DNA from: DSNY01 sp016861185
GTDB taxonomy: Bacteria > Pseudomonadota > Gammaproteobacteria > Burkholderiales > Burkholderiaceae_F
Assembly: GCA_030263275.1 (NCBI GenBank)
Contig: SZOR01000108.1
Location: 1 to 13,497, forward strand
Length of the DNA stretch: 13,497 nt
Reading direction: 5' to 3'
This document shows positions 7,155 through 13,497 of this stretch, piece after piece. The translations under genes were made by a program, and so were the position numbers. The notes beneath the pieces are model-generated. The model worked only from the letters and a program-made list of their open reading frames with translations. It was not told the origin of the DNA and did no database searches. Position 1 is the stretch's first letter; each line of letters opens with the position of its first letter.

Positions 7155-8266
7155 GCCGGCGTCCTCGCGGCCGGCGCGCGCCGGCGGACCCAGCGCGGCA
7201 GCCAGCGCTGCATGTACACGCGTCGCACGAACAGCAGCACCACGATCGCCGCGACCGCGGCGTGCGCGAGCCAGACGCCGGTCCCGAAGGACAGGCGCCC
7301 CTGTTGCACCCAGGCCTGCACGACCGACAGCGCGTTGTGGTACATGAGAAAGACCAGCACCGCGACGATCAGGTTGAACGAGCGGCCGACGCGCGGGTTC
7401 GTGTACGCGAGCGGAATCGCGAGCAGCGCAAGCAGCGTCGCGACGACCGGCAGCCCGATGCGCCATTGCAGCTCGGCGAGATGCCAGGTCGTCGGCTCGC
7501 GCAGCAGCACCTGCGTGGGCTTGGCGCGCGCCTGCAACTCGGCGAGCGGCGCGTCGGGCCTGGTGTCGAGCCGGATCGCGTAGCGGTCGAACTCGAGCAT
7601 CCGGTACTCGGGCATGCCCGGAACGCCCTCGTAGCGGCGCCCTTTCTCGAGCACGAGGTAGCGTTCGCCGTCGGGCCGCACCTCGATCAGGCCCTGCGCG
7701 GCGACGATCACCCCCTCGCGGCCCTGGCTGCGGTGGCTGACGAAGACGCCGCGCACGGTCGAGGTCTGCAGGTCGACGTTCTCGACGAAGAACACGCGGT
7801 CGGCGCCGCTCGATTCGATGAATCGGCCCGGCGCGAGCTTGCTGACGTCGTCGCGCTGCTGGAAGCGCTGCTTGCTTTCGATGATCTGCCGGCTCGCCCA
7901 CGGCGAGACGACCAGCGCGAGCGCGGCGACCAGCGCGATGATCGGCGCGGCGAAGCGCAGCACCGGCCACACCCAGTCGAACAGGCTGCGGCCGGAGGCG
8001 AACCACACCACCATCTCGGAGTCGCGGAATGCGCGCGACAGCGTCATCAGCACCGCGATGAACACCGTCAGCGTCAGCACCGTCGGCAGGTAGGTCAGCG
8101 CGGTCAACGCGACGATCGCGAACACCGCCTGGTTGTCGACGCGGCCGCCCGCGGCGTCGCCGAGGATCCGCACCAGACCGACCGAGAAGATGATCGAGAA
8201 CAGCACCGTGAACACCGCGCCCGCGGTGCTCGACAGTTCGGCGATCAGGGCTCGCTTGAAGATCAT
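7151..8266 (-). CDS. lptF: LPS export ABC transporter permease LptF
   Basis: This is a 371-residue partner of LptG in the LptB2FG exporter. It begins MIFKRALIAELSSTAGAVFTVLF, the usual LptF opening. It then shows the helix pair around LTALTYLPTVLTLTVFIAVLM, the 'RDSEMVVWFASGRS' cytoplasmic coupling region, and a helix ending WASRQI. The periplasmic domain follows (about residues 110-260, with FVENVD, GVFVSH and YRMLEFDRYAIRLD), then C-terminal helices including 'IPLAYTNPRVGRSFNLIVAVLVFLMYHN'. This P-L-A-x-T-x-P-R-x-G-R pattern is characteristic of LptF. ATG 8266 was chosen because the family N-terminus starts there; the open frame upstream runs antisense to pepA and is not coding. No strong ribosome binding site is visible. 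lptF is transcribed first, with lptG overlapping its stop. The divergent lptFG/pepA arrangement matches that of E. coli. Confidence 0.95.
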   Translation of the reverse strand: MIFKRALIAELSSTAGAVFTVLFSIIFSVGLVRILGDAAGGRVDNQAVFAIVALTALTYLPTVLTLTVFIAVLMTLSRAFRDSEMVVWFASGRSLFDWVWPVLRFAAPIIALVAALALVVSPWASRQIIESKQRFQQRDDVSKLAPGRFIESSGADRVFFVENVDLQTSTVRGVFVSHRSQGREGVIVAAQGLIEVRPDGERYLVLEKGRRYEGVPGMPEYRMLEFDRYAIRLDTRPDAPLAELQARAKPTQVLLREPTTWHLAELQWRIGLPVVATLLALLAIPLAYTNPRVGRSFNLIVAVLVFLMYHNALSVVQAWVQQGRLSFGTGVWLAHAAVAAIVVLLFVRRVYMQRWLPRWVRRRAPAARTPA

Positions 8267-8283
8267 CCGGAAGTCGCGGCCGC

Positions 8284-8306
8284 TATACTTCGCCGCCTCT
8301 GCGGCG
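8284..8306 (+). promoter_or_regulatory. Probable -10 element and leader hairpin in the lptF/pepA divergent region
   Basis: TATACT (8284-8289) is one base from the sigma70 -10 consensus and faces pepA. No good -35 lies at the standard distance; TTGAAG at 8256-8261 is 22 bp away. Directly after it, CGCCGC (8291-8296) and GCGGCG (8301-8306) form a 6-bp hairpin with a CTCT loop at about where transcription would start. Confidence 0.45.
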
Positions 8307-8401
8307 CCGGGCTGTCCGATGCGCCGCCACGACAGGAGCCGCGCCGCGACGGGCGCGCCGTCAGTCTCGCAAAGACCAACGAACAAAGGATCGGAAGCGC
8401 G

Positions 8402-9892
8402 ATGGACTTTAGCACGAAGCTTGCATCGGCCGAGACGGCGAAGGCCGATTGCGTCGCGGTCGGCATCTACGCCGACGGCGATCTGACGCCCGCGGCGCGC
8501 CGCATCGATCTGGCCTCCAAGGGCGCGGTGCGCGCGGCGATCAAGAGCGGCGACGCGACGGGAAAGCGCGGCACGACGCTGCTGCTGCGCGCGCTGGCCG
8601 GTGTGGCCGCACCGCGTGTGCTGCTGGTCGGTCTGGGCAAGCGCGAAGAGTTCGGCGACAAGGCATTCGGCGAAGCGGTGCGCGCCGCCGCCAAGGGCGC
8701 GGGCGCGGGCACGCGCGAGCTGGCGATCGCCGCGACCGACTGGGTCGTGAAGGCGGGCAACGGCGCGCGCGACGGCGCATGGCAGGCGCGGCAGCTCGCG
8801 ATCGCGGCGCGCGAGACGGTGTTCCGTTCCGACGAGCTGAAGAGCAAGAAGGACGACAACTCCACCGGTCCCGCGCACGTGCAGCTTCTGCTCGAAAAGC
8901 GCGACGCCGCGGTCGAACGCGGTCTGAAGGAGGGCGTGGCGATCGCCAACGGCATGGCGCTCACCAAGCGGCTCGGCAACCTGCCGCCGAACGTGTGCAC
9001 GCCGACCTTCCTCGGCGAACAGGCCAGGAAGCTCGGCAAGGAATTCAAGCTCGGCGTCGACGTGTTCGACCGCAGGCAGATCGAAAAGCTCGGCATGGGG
9101 TCGTTCCTCGCGGTCACGCGCGGATCGGCCGAGCCGCCGCGGCTGATCGTGCTGAAGTACAACGGCGCCGGCAAGGCCGCGCCGATCGTGCTGGTCGGCA
9201 AGGGCATCACGTTCGACTCGGGGGGCATCTCGCTGAAACCCGGCGCCAACATGGACGAGATGAAGTTCGACATGTGCGGCGCCGCTTCGGTGCTCGGCGC
9301 GATCCGCGCAGCGGCCGAGATGAAACTGAAGCTCAACGTCGTCGGCGTGATCGCCGCGTGCGAAAACCTGCCGTCGGGCACGGCGACCAAACCGGGCGAC
9401 ATCGTCACGTCGATGTCGGGGCAGACGATCGAGGTGCTGAACACCGACGCCGAGGGGCGGCTGATCCTGTGCGACGCGCTGACCTATGTCGAGCGCTTCA
9501 AGCCCGCGGCGGTGATCGACATCGCCACGCTGACCGGCGCGTGCGTGGTCGCGTTGGGCGACGTCAACACGGGGCTGTTCGCCACCGACGAGGAGTTGGC
9601 CGCCGAACTGCTGAAGGCGGCCAAGAACGCGGTCGACCCGGCGTGGCGCATGCCGGTCGAGGACGACTATCAGGACCAGATCAAGTCGAACTTCGCCGAC
9701 ATGGCCAACATCGGCGTGCCCGGCAAGGCCGGGGCGGTGATCGCGGCCTGCTTCCTCGCCCGCTTCACCAAGGCGTACAAGTGGGCGCACCTCGACATCG
9801 CCGGCACCGCGTGGAAAAGCGGCGCCGCCAAAGGCGCGACCGGCCGCCCGGTGCCGCTGCTCGCGCAGTTCCTGATGGAGCGGGCGGCCTAG
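8402..9892 (+). CDS. pepA: Leucyl aminopeptidase (peptidase family M17)
   Basis: This 496-residue protein removes N-terminal residues, preferably Leu, from peptides in the cytoplasm. It uses two metal ions (Zn2+ or Mn2+) and normally forms a hexamer. The M17 signature NTDAEGRL is at 347-354. The expected metal ligands are all present: K267 and D272 in GKGITFDSGG, D290 in KFDM, and D349 and E351. The catalytic K279 (SLKP) and R353 are intact. The N-terminal regulatory-type domain (~1-165) is Ala-rich but of normal length, and the C-terminus shows 'WAHLDIAGTAW', the usual dimer-core strand. ATG 8402 fits the family start, with AAGGA (8386-8390) or GGAAG (8393-8397) ahead. E. coli PepA also binds DNA (carAB control, Xer recombination); that cannot be claimed here. 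holC follows 49 bases downstream, probably as one operon. Confidence 0.96.
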   Translation: MDFSTKLASAETAKADCVAVGIYADGDLTPAARRIDLASKGAVRAAIKSGDATGKRGTTLLLRALAGVAAPRVLLVGLGKREEFGDKAFGEAVRAAAKGAGAGTRELAIAATDWVVKAGNGARDGAWQARQLAIAARETVFRSDELKSKKDDNSTGPAHVQLLLEKRDAAVERGLKEGVAIANGMALTKRLGNLPPNVCTPTFLGEQARKLGKEFKLGVDVFDRRQIEKLGMGSFLAVTRGSAEPPRLIVLKYNGAGKAAPIVLVGKGITFDSGGISLKPGANMDEMKFDMCGAASVLGAIRAAAEMKLKLNVVGVIAACENLPSGTATKPGDIVTSMSGQTIEVLNTDAEGRLILCDALTYVERFKPAAVIDIATLTGACVVALGDVNTGLFATDEELAAELLKAAKNAVDPAWRMPVEDDYQDQIKSNFADMANIGVPGKAGAVIAACFLARFTKAYKWAHLDIAGTAWKSGAAKGATGRPVPLLAQFLMERAA

Positions 9893-9986
9893 GATTGCGG
9901 AGCGCGGACTGCGGATTGCGCTTGAGGCACCTGCTGCACAGATGACCCCGGATTCGACCCATCCGCAATCCGCAATCCGCAATCCG
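9892..9986. repeat. GGATTGCG inverted-repeat element, copy 1 (pepA-holC junction)
   Basis: The left arm (9892-9920) starts GGATTGCGG on the last base of the pepA stop codon and ends GCGGATTGCG, with a degenerate middle. The right arm (9961-9986) is ATCCGCAATCCGCAATCC followed by one more GCAATCCG, a near-exact inverted copy with three clean CGCAATC units. The ~40-base loop holds GAGG (9924-9927) and the holC ATG (9942), and the right arm is translated as the holC N-terminus. The same unit recurs at 10879-10944. It looks like a small dispersed palindromic element; no transposase is present. Confidence 0.8.
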
Positions 9987-10415
9987 AAGATCGACTTCCA
10001 CTTCGGCGTCGACCATCGCATCCATTACGCGTGCCGCGTCGTGCGCAAGGCGCGCGCCGCCGACAAGACGGTGCTCGCGTACGCGCGCGATGCGGGCATG
10101 CTGGCGCGCTTCGATGCCGCGCTGTGGACCTTTTCCGCGCTCGAGTTCCTGCCGCACGTGTACGCGGACTCTCCGCTCGCGGCGGCCACCCCGGTCGTGC
10201 TGACGCTCGATGCGGGCAACGCGCCCGTGCGCCAGGTGCTGCTGAACCTCGACGACGACGTGCCGCCGGCGTTCGAGGCGTGGTTCAGCCGCTTCGAGCG
10301 CGTGATCGAGGTCGTTTCGGTCGACGCCGACGACCGCAGCCGCGCGCGCCAGCGCTTCCGCCGCTATCGCGAGTGCGGCTTCGAACCCGTCGCGCACGAG
10401 GTCAAGGGCGAATGA
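9942..10415 (+). CDS. holC: DNA polymerase III subunit chi
   Basis: HolC (chi) pairs with psi in the clamp-loader complex and links it to single-strand DNA-binding protein. This 157-residue protein has the family core from residue 17: KIDFHFGV, then HYACRVVRKARAADKTVLAYARDA, LWTFSALEFLPHVYADS, TPVVLTLD and an RFRRYRECGFEPVAHEV C-terminus. The position after pepA is the conserved one. The first ~15 residues (MTPDSTHPQSAIRNPK) do not belong to the family. They are encoded by the right arm of an inverted-repeat element, and homologues start about where KIDFHF begins. No other in-frame start codon lies between 9942 and the core, so ATG 9942 seems forced. Its ribosome site is poor (GAGG 14 bases upstream). 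The start lies in the loop of a possible mRNA hairpin that could limit HolC synthesis. The stop overlaps the next gene as ATGA. Confidence 0.9.
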   Translation: MTPDSTHPQSAIRNPKIDFHFGVDHRIHYACRVVRKARAADKTVLAYARDAGMLARFDAALWTFSALEFLPHVYADSPLAAATPVVLTLDAGNAPVRQVLLNLDDDVPPAFEAWFSRFERVIEVVSVDADDRSRARQRFRRYRECGFEPVAHEVKGE

Positions 10416-10879
10416 CCGAATCCGGAAGAACCCGTCCGCCCCGCGGCACCACGCCGGTGGAAGACGACGCGTCGATTCCCGTGCTGACCGAGCGGCTGAC
10501 GCTGCCGCCGCTCGAACTGGACTTCACGCTGCCGCCCGCGCCGACGGTCACCGGCACGCCGACAGAGGCGCCGCCGACTGTTGCACCCGAAGCGCCCGCG
10601 CCCGTCGCGTCGACCCCCACGGTTGCCGCACCGCCGCCGGCCGAGGTGCCCTGGGGTCGGGTCGAGATCGAACTGCGCGAGGCGATCCTGCGCGATCTCG
10701 CCGAGCGGCTGCCGACCGACGTCGAAGGCATCGTGCGCCGGCAAATGAGTGTCGCCATCGATGCCGCCGTCCAGCGGCTGGCGTCCGAGGCGCGGCTCGC
10801 GCTCGCCAGCTCGCTGCGCGAGATCGTCGACCGCGCCGTCCGCGCCGAGTTGGAGCGGCTGCGCGGACTCAAGGAATAG
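10412..10879 (+). CDS. Small Pro/Ala-rich hypothetical protein downstream of holC
   Basis: This 155-residue protein has no function that I can assign. Its ATG overlaps the holC stop (ATGA), with AAGGG at 10404-10408, so it is co-translated with holC. Three parts are visible. A short N-terminal block contains DDASIPVLTERL, a motif seen in small Burkholderiales proteins (the DUF2486 type, by recollection, unconfirmed). A low-complexity Pro/Ala/Thr linker spans about residues 45-85. A helical C-terminal half (from VEIELREAILRDLAERL to ELERLRGLKE) has regular charge and heptad-like leucines, suggesting an oligomerising helix. There is no signal peptide or membrane segment. Its stop TAG overlaps the second repeat element. 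A helper role for the clamp loader or SSB can only be guessed from its position. Confidence 0.75.
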   Translation: MTESGRTRPPRGTTPVEDDASIPVLTERLTLPPLELDFTLPPAPTVTGTPTEAPPTVAPEAPAPVASTPTVAAPPPAEVPWGRVEIELREAILRDLAERLPTDVEGIVRRQMSVAIDAAVQRLASEARLALASSLREIVDRAVRAELERLRGLKE

Positions 10880-10944
10880 GATTGCGGATTGCGCTCGACC
10901 CCGTAGAGCCTCGACGCAATCCGCAATCCGAGCAGCGCAATCCG
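10879..10944. repeat. GGATTGCG inverted-repeat element, copy 2 (between convergent genes)
   Basis: GGATTGCGGATTGCG (10879-10893) is matched perfectly by CGCAATCCGCAATCC (10915-10929), a 15-bp inverted repeat with a 21-base loop. TCGA at the two loop ends can extend the stem past a single bulged C. A further CGCAATCCG lies at 10936-10944, two bases before the metalloprotease stop. As in copy 1, the element begins within the TAG stop of the gene before it. Lying between converging genes, it could act as a hairpin terminator or protect mRNA ends from either side. Confidence 0.85.
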
Positions 10945-10945
10945 A

Positions 10946-13497
10946 TTAGACCCCCTGCCTGACCAGCGGCGCCTTCAGCGCCTCGGCGAGCACGGCTTGC
11001 GTTTCGGCGATGTGCGCGCGCGTGGCGGCGTTCAGGCGGGCGTTGCCGACCTGGCGCCGCAGGTCCGCTTCGAGCCGGATCGCGACTGCACGCTGTACGG
11101 CGCGCACGTCGGCGGCCGCTGCGCTCGCCGGACGCACCAGCGCGGTCGCCAGCCGTCGCGCGTGCTCGCGCTGCAGGTTGCGGCGCAGGCTGTCGATGTC
11201 ACGGCCGCCACGCAGCTCGCTCCAGATCGCGTCGGCAAGCTGCACCTGCACGTCGGCGAAACTCAGCAGCCCGCGCTTGTCGGCGACCTTGGTCTCGGCG
11301 TCCGCAAGCCGCACCGCCACCCCGTCCGCCATCAACTGGTCGAGCACCTTCTTCTGGATGTCGAGCACCGTCGTCGCGAGGCTGAAGTCGGTATTGACGA
11401 TGACCTGTCCGCCCGGCGTGAAGCGCTCCAGGTGGTCGATGCCGAGCCGGCTCATGAACTTCGGATCGAAGCGGAAGCTGTCGACCGAAAACACTTCCTT
11501 CGCCAGCAGATCGAGCGCTTCGCGCTGGCGCGCCGCCGGCACCGGCACGAGCAAGGGTCCGTCGCCGGCGCCGACGACCTCGCGCGAGGTGTAGACGCCG
11601 CCGATGTACTTGCCGATCAGGGGCGCGACGAAGCCGATCGCGCCGATGCCGCGCTGCAGGTTGCGCCGGTAGACGGACAGGTTGTCGCCCGGCTTCAGCT
11701 CGAACTTCTGCGTGCGCGCGAGCAGCTCGCGCGCCAGCACGACGCGCCGCTTGTAGTACGCGAGCGGATCGTTGCCGAGGTCGAACTGGTTGGCGGTCGG
11801 ATCGATGCCGGTGCCGAAGAAGCCGCCGACGTCCTCGTCGGTCGCGTACGCGAGCGTCGGGTTGTTGGCAGAACGTGCGGCGATCCTCGCCAGCTCCTCT
11901 TTCTCCGCCTCGGGGGCGAGCGGGCGGTACGCGTATTCGATCGCCCAGTAGTCGTATTCGCCGAGCGTCACCTGGTTGTAGACGGTCGCGGGCTCGTTCT
12001 CCAGCGGGATGTTCAGCGCGTTGTAGTCCATCACCGAGTTGGAGATGCCGCGCGCGCGCGCGTAGGCGGCGTCGCGCAGTTTCTCGAGCTGCACGCCGGT
12101 CGAACCCTTGAAGTTGTGCCGCAGGCCGAGCGCGTGGCCGACCTCGTGCATCACGACGTCCTTCAGGCTGTCGCGGATGAAGCGGTCGGCGTCCGGGCCG
12201 GTCGGGTCGATCGCGCCGCGCGCGACCAGCAGGTCGAACGCGAAGTTCGCCTGCTCGAGCGCATCGAACGAGTAGGTGCACAGCCGCCCGTCGATCATCT
12301 CCGCCAGCGAAGAAGCCGCCCCCGGGCGCGGCAGCGCTTCGCCGACCTGCGCGCGGCCGATGCGCACCCAGTTCTCGGGGATGATGGCCGCGCCGGCGAG
12401 GATTTCGCCGCTGCGCGGATCCGACTGACTCGGACCGACCGCGACCGCGCCCGGTCCCTGCATCGCGAACCAGCGCACCGCGAGGTGGCGCGTGCCTTCG
12501 ACCGTGCTCCAGTCGGCGTCCGCCGGCTGCTGCTTCACGACGAGCGCGTCCTTGAAGCCGGCGCGCTCGAAGGCCTTGTTCCATTCGAGAATGCCGGCGC
12601 GGACCGCGTCGCGCCACTTTTCGGGGATGTTCCTGTCCATCCACACGACGATCGGCTCCTTCGGCTCGGAGACCGCCGCGGCCGGGTCTTTCTTCTCGAG
12701 CCGCCAGCGCTCGACGTAGTGCGTGCGCGCGTCGAGCCCCAGCTCGTTGCCGAGGTCCATGAACGCGGTCGTGAAGTGGCCGACGCGCTGGTCCGCGAGC
12801 CGCGGCGGCATCGGCTCCTTCGGCAGCGGCATCAGGTTGTACGTGTAGGTGAGGAACAGGCTGCGGTTGTCGGGCAGCGTGCTGGGCGGCGCGACCTGCG
12901 GCGTGCCGGGCGGCGGCGGTGTGAGCGGCGGCGCGGGGATCTTCGGCACCGCGTAGTGCGCGCGATAGGTGACGTGCGTGGCGGCGTCGCTCGAGCGCAC
13001 GCGCTCGATGCTGCTGTTGTTGCGGTCGAATCCGTAGGCGAGCCGGAAACGCGTTTCGAGCTGCGTCTGCGCGCCCGGAATGTCGTAGCCGAACAGCACC
13101 GCGGCGTCGACCAGGAACGACTTGCGCTCGGGATGCGGCGCCGACACGACGGCGGCGCTGGCGAGCAGGCTGTCCGAATAGCTTTCGCGCACGGCGGTCG
13201 CGAGCGGCGTGCCCTCCGGCGCGCGCACGCGCAGGTTGCGTGCGATCAGTTGCAGGTTGTTGCCGACGCGCCGCAGCGTGGCGACTTGCTCCTGTCCGTT
13301 CAGACCCGGCAGGAAAAAGCGTTCGCCCAATCCGGTCGCCAGCCAGGTCGAGAAGAAGAAAGGCTGATCGAGCTGCTCCGGCCGGACTTCCAGCCAGGTG
13401 CGCTCGTCCTTCTGCCAGAACGTGAAGAAGCCCTTGATCTCCTTCGCGTCCTTGATCACGTCCGCGAAGGGCCGCAACGGCGGCGGTTCGCCGGGGC
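10946..13497 (-). CDS. Zinc-dependent metalloprotease, DUF5117/DUF4953 type (5' end outside window)
   Basis: The frame is open to the right edge. The TTG at 13475-13477 is preceded in frame by PGEPPP-like codons typical of the region after a signal peptide, so the start and probable export signal lie beyond the window. Numbered from that TTG, the protein shows FADVIKDAKEIKGFFTFWQKDE and PFFFSTWLATGLGE (DUF5117-type N-terminus), then a Pro-rich loop at 180-200. The catalytic HEVGHALGLRH is at 444-454 (H444, H448 and H454 as zinc ligands, E445 as general base). A likely Met-turn SVMDY lies at 481-485, so the fold is metzincin-like. A long C-terminal helical region ends at 843. Such proteins are presumed periplasmic or outer-membrane-associated endopeptidases; the substrates are unknown. 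The gene converges on the holC operon across repeat copy 2. All catalytic residues are intact. Confidence 0.9.
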   Translation of the reverse strand, partial: PGEPPPLRPFADVIKDAKEIKGFFTFWQKDERTWLEVRPEQLDQPFFFSTWLATGLGERFFLPGLNGQEQVATLRRVGNNLQLIARNLRVRAPEGTPLATAVRESYSDSLLASAAVVSAPHPERKSFLVDAAVLFGYDIPGAQTQLETRFRLAYGFDRNNSSIERVRSSDAATHVTYRAHYAVPKIPAPPLTPPPPGTPQVAPPSTLPDNRSLFLTYTYNLMPLPKEPMPPRLADQRVGHFTTAFMDLGNELGLDARTHYVERWRLEKKDPAAAVSEPKEPIVVWMDRNIPEKWRDAVRAGILEWNKAFERAGFKDALVVKQQPADADWSTVEGTRHLAVRWFAMQGPGAVAVGPSQSDPRSGEILAGAAIIPENWVRIGRAQVGEALPRPGAASSLAEMIDGRLCTYSFDALEQANFAFDLLVARGAIDPTGPDADRFIRDSLKDVVMHEVGHALGLRHNFKGSTGVQLEKLRDAAYARARGISNSVMDYNALNIPLENEPATVYNQVTLGEYDYWAIEYAYRPLAPEAEKEELARIAARSANNPTLAYATDEDVGGFFGTGIDPTANQFDLGNDPLAYYKRRVVLARELLARTQKFELKPGDNLSVYRRNLQRGIGAIGFVAPLIGKYIGGVYTSREVVGAGDGPLLVPVPAARQREALDLLAKEVFSVDSFRFDPKFMSRLGIDHLERFTPGGQVIVNTDFSLATTVLDIQKKVLDQLMADGVAVRLADAETKVADKRGLLSFADVQVQLADAIWSELRGGRDIDSLRRNLQREHARRLATALVRPASAAAADVRAVQRAVAIRLEADLRRQVGNARLNAATRAHIAETQAVLAEALKAPLVRQGV

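Noticed and set aside
7262..8401. Upstream extension of the pepA frame antisense to lptF
   Set aside because: The family N-terminus starts at ATG 8402, and the extension lies opposite the conserved lptF sequence.
9892..9986. CRISPR-like array from the tandem CGCAATC units
   Set aside because: The units are 8 bp, directly abutting and part of an inverted repeat. There are no spacers and no cas genes.
8267..10021. Upstream extension of the lptF frame antisense to pepA
   Set aside because: LptF homologues start at MIFKRALIAEL (8266). The extension is low-complexity Arg/Ala sequence opposite catalytic pepA codons.

Overview
The window is high-GC DNA with tightly packed genes. Its gene content points to a betaproteobacterium, most likely of the Burkholderiales or Rhodocyclales type: an lptG-lptF pair divergent from pepA-holC, an Alx-type TerC protein behind a manganese riboswitch, and a DUF5117-type zinc metalloprotease. 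The taxon is inferred from gene order and protein style only. No rRNA, tRNA, transposase, phage gene or CRISPR array was seen. Very long open frames run antisense to the real genes, a side effect of GC-rich codon third positions.

Layout. (1) 1-570, + strand: the C-terminal part of a ParA-type ATPase, cut by the left edge. (2) 571-872: a gene-free stretch with a weak terminator candidate and then a well-formed yybP-ykoY (Mn2+) riboswitch, which leads into alx (873-1895, +). (3) 1896-2042: a 147-nt convergent gap with no clear hairpin. (4) 2043-5174, - strand: a large BTAD/STAND-ATPase regulator, divergent from a group I truncated hemoglobin (5448-5819, +). The 273-nt divergent region carries a 9-bp inverted repeat and an 11-bp-phased direct repeat that could be an operator. 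(5) 5820-6011: a convergent gap with two GC-rich palindromes, one ending exactly at the lptG stop. (6) 6012-8266, - strand: lptF and lptG, overlapping by ATGA, the inner-membrane permease subunits of the LPS exporter. (7) 8267-8401: the shared lptF/pepA promoter region. (8) 8402-10879, + strand: pepA, holC and a small Pro-rich hypothetical gene. (9) 10946-13497, - strand: a metzincin-type zinc metalloprotease, cut by the right edge.

How the parts relate. Three units are familiar: Mn2+ sensing with Mn2+ export (riboswitch and alx), LPS transport (lptFG), and aminopeptidase with the DNA polymerase III chi subunit (pepA-holC). Two parts are less ordinary. One is the regulator/globin pair: a SARP-like STAND regulator with a CPGC motif near its C-terminus, facing a globin gene across a candidate operator. 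The other is a family of inverted repeats built from the unit GGATTGCG. One copy sits directly on the pepA stop and encloses the holC start codon, supplying holC with a non-native N-terminus. A second copy sits directly on the stop of the last gene of that operon.
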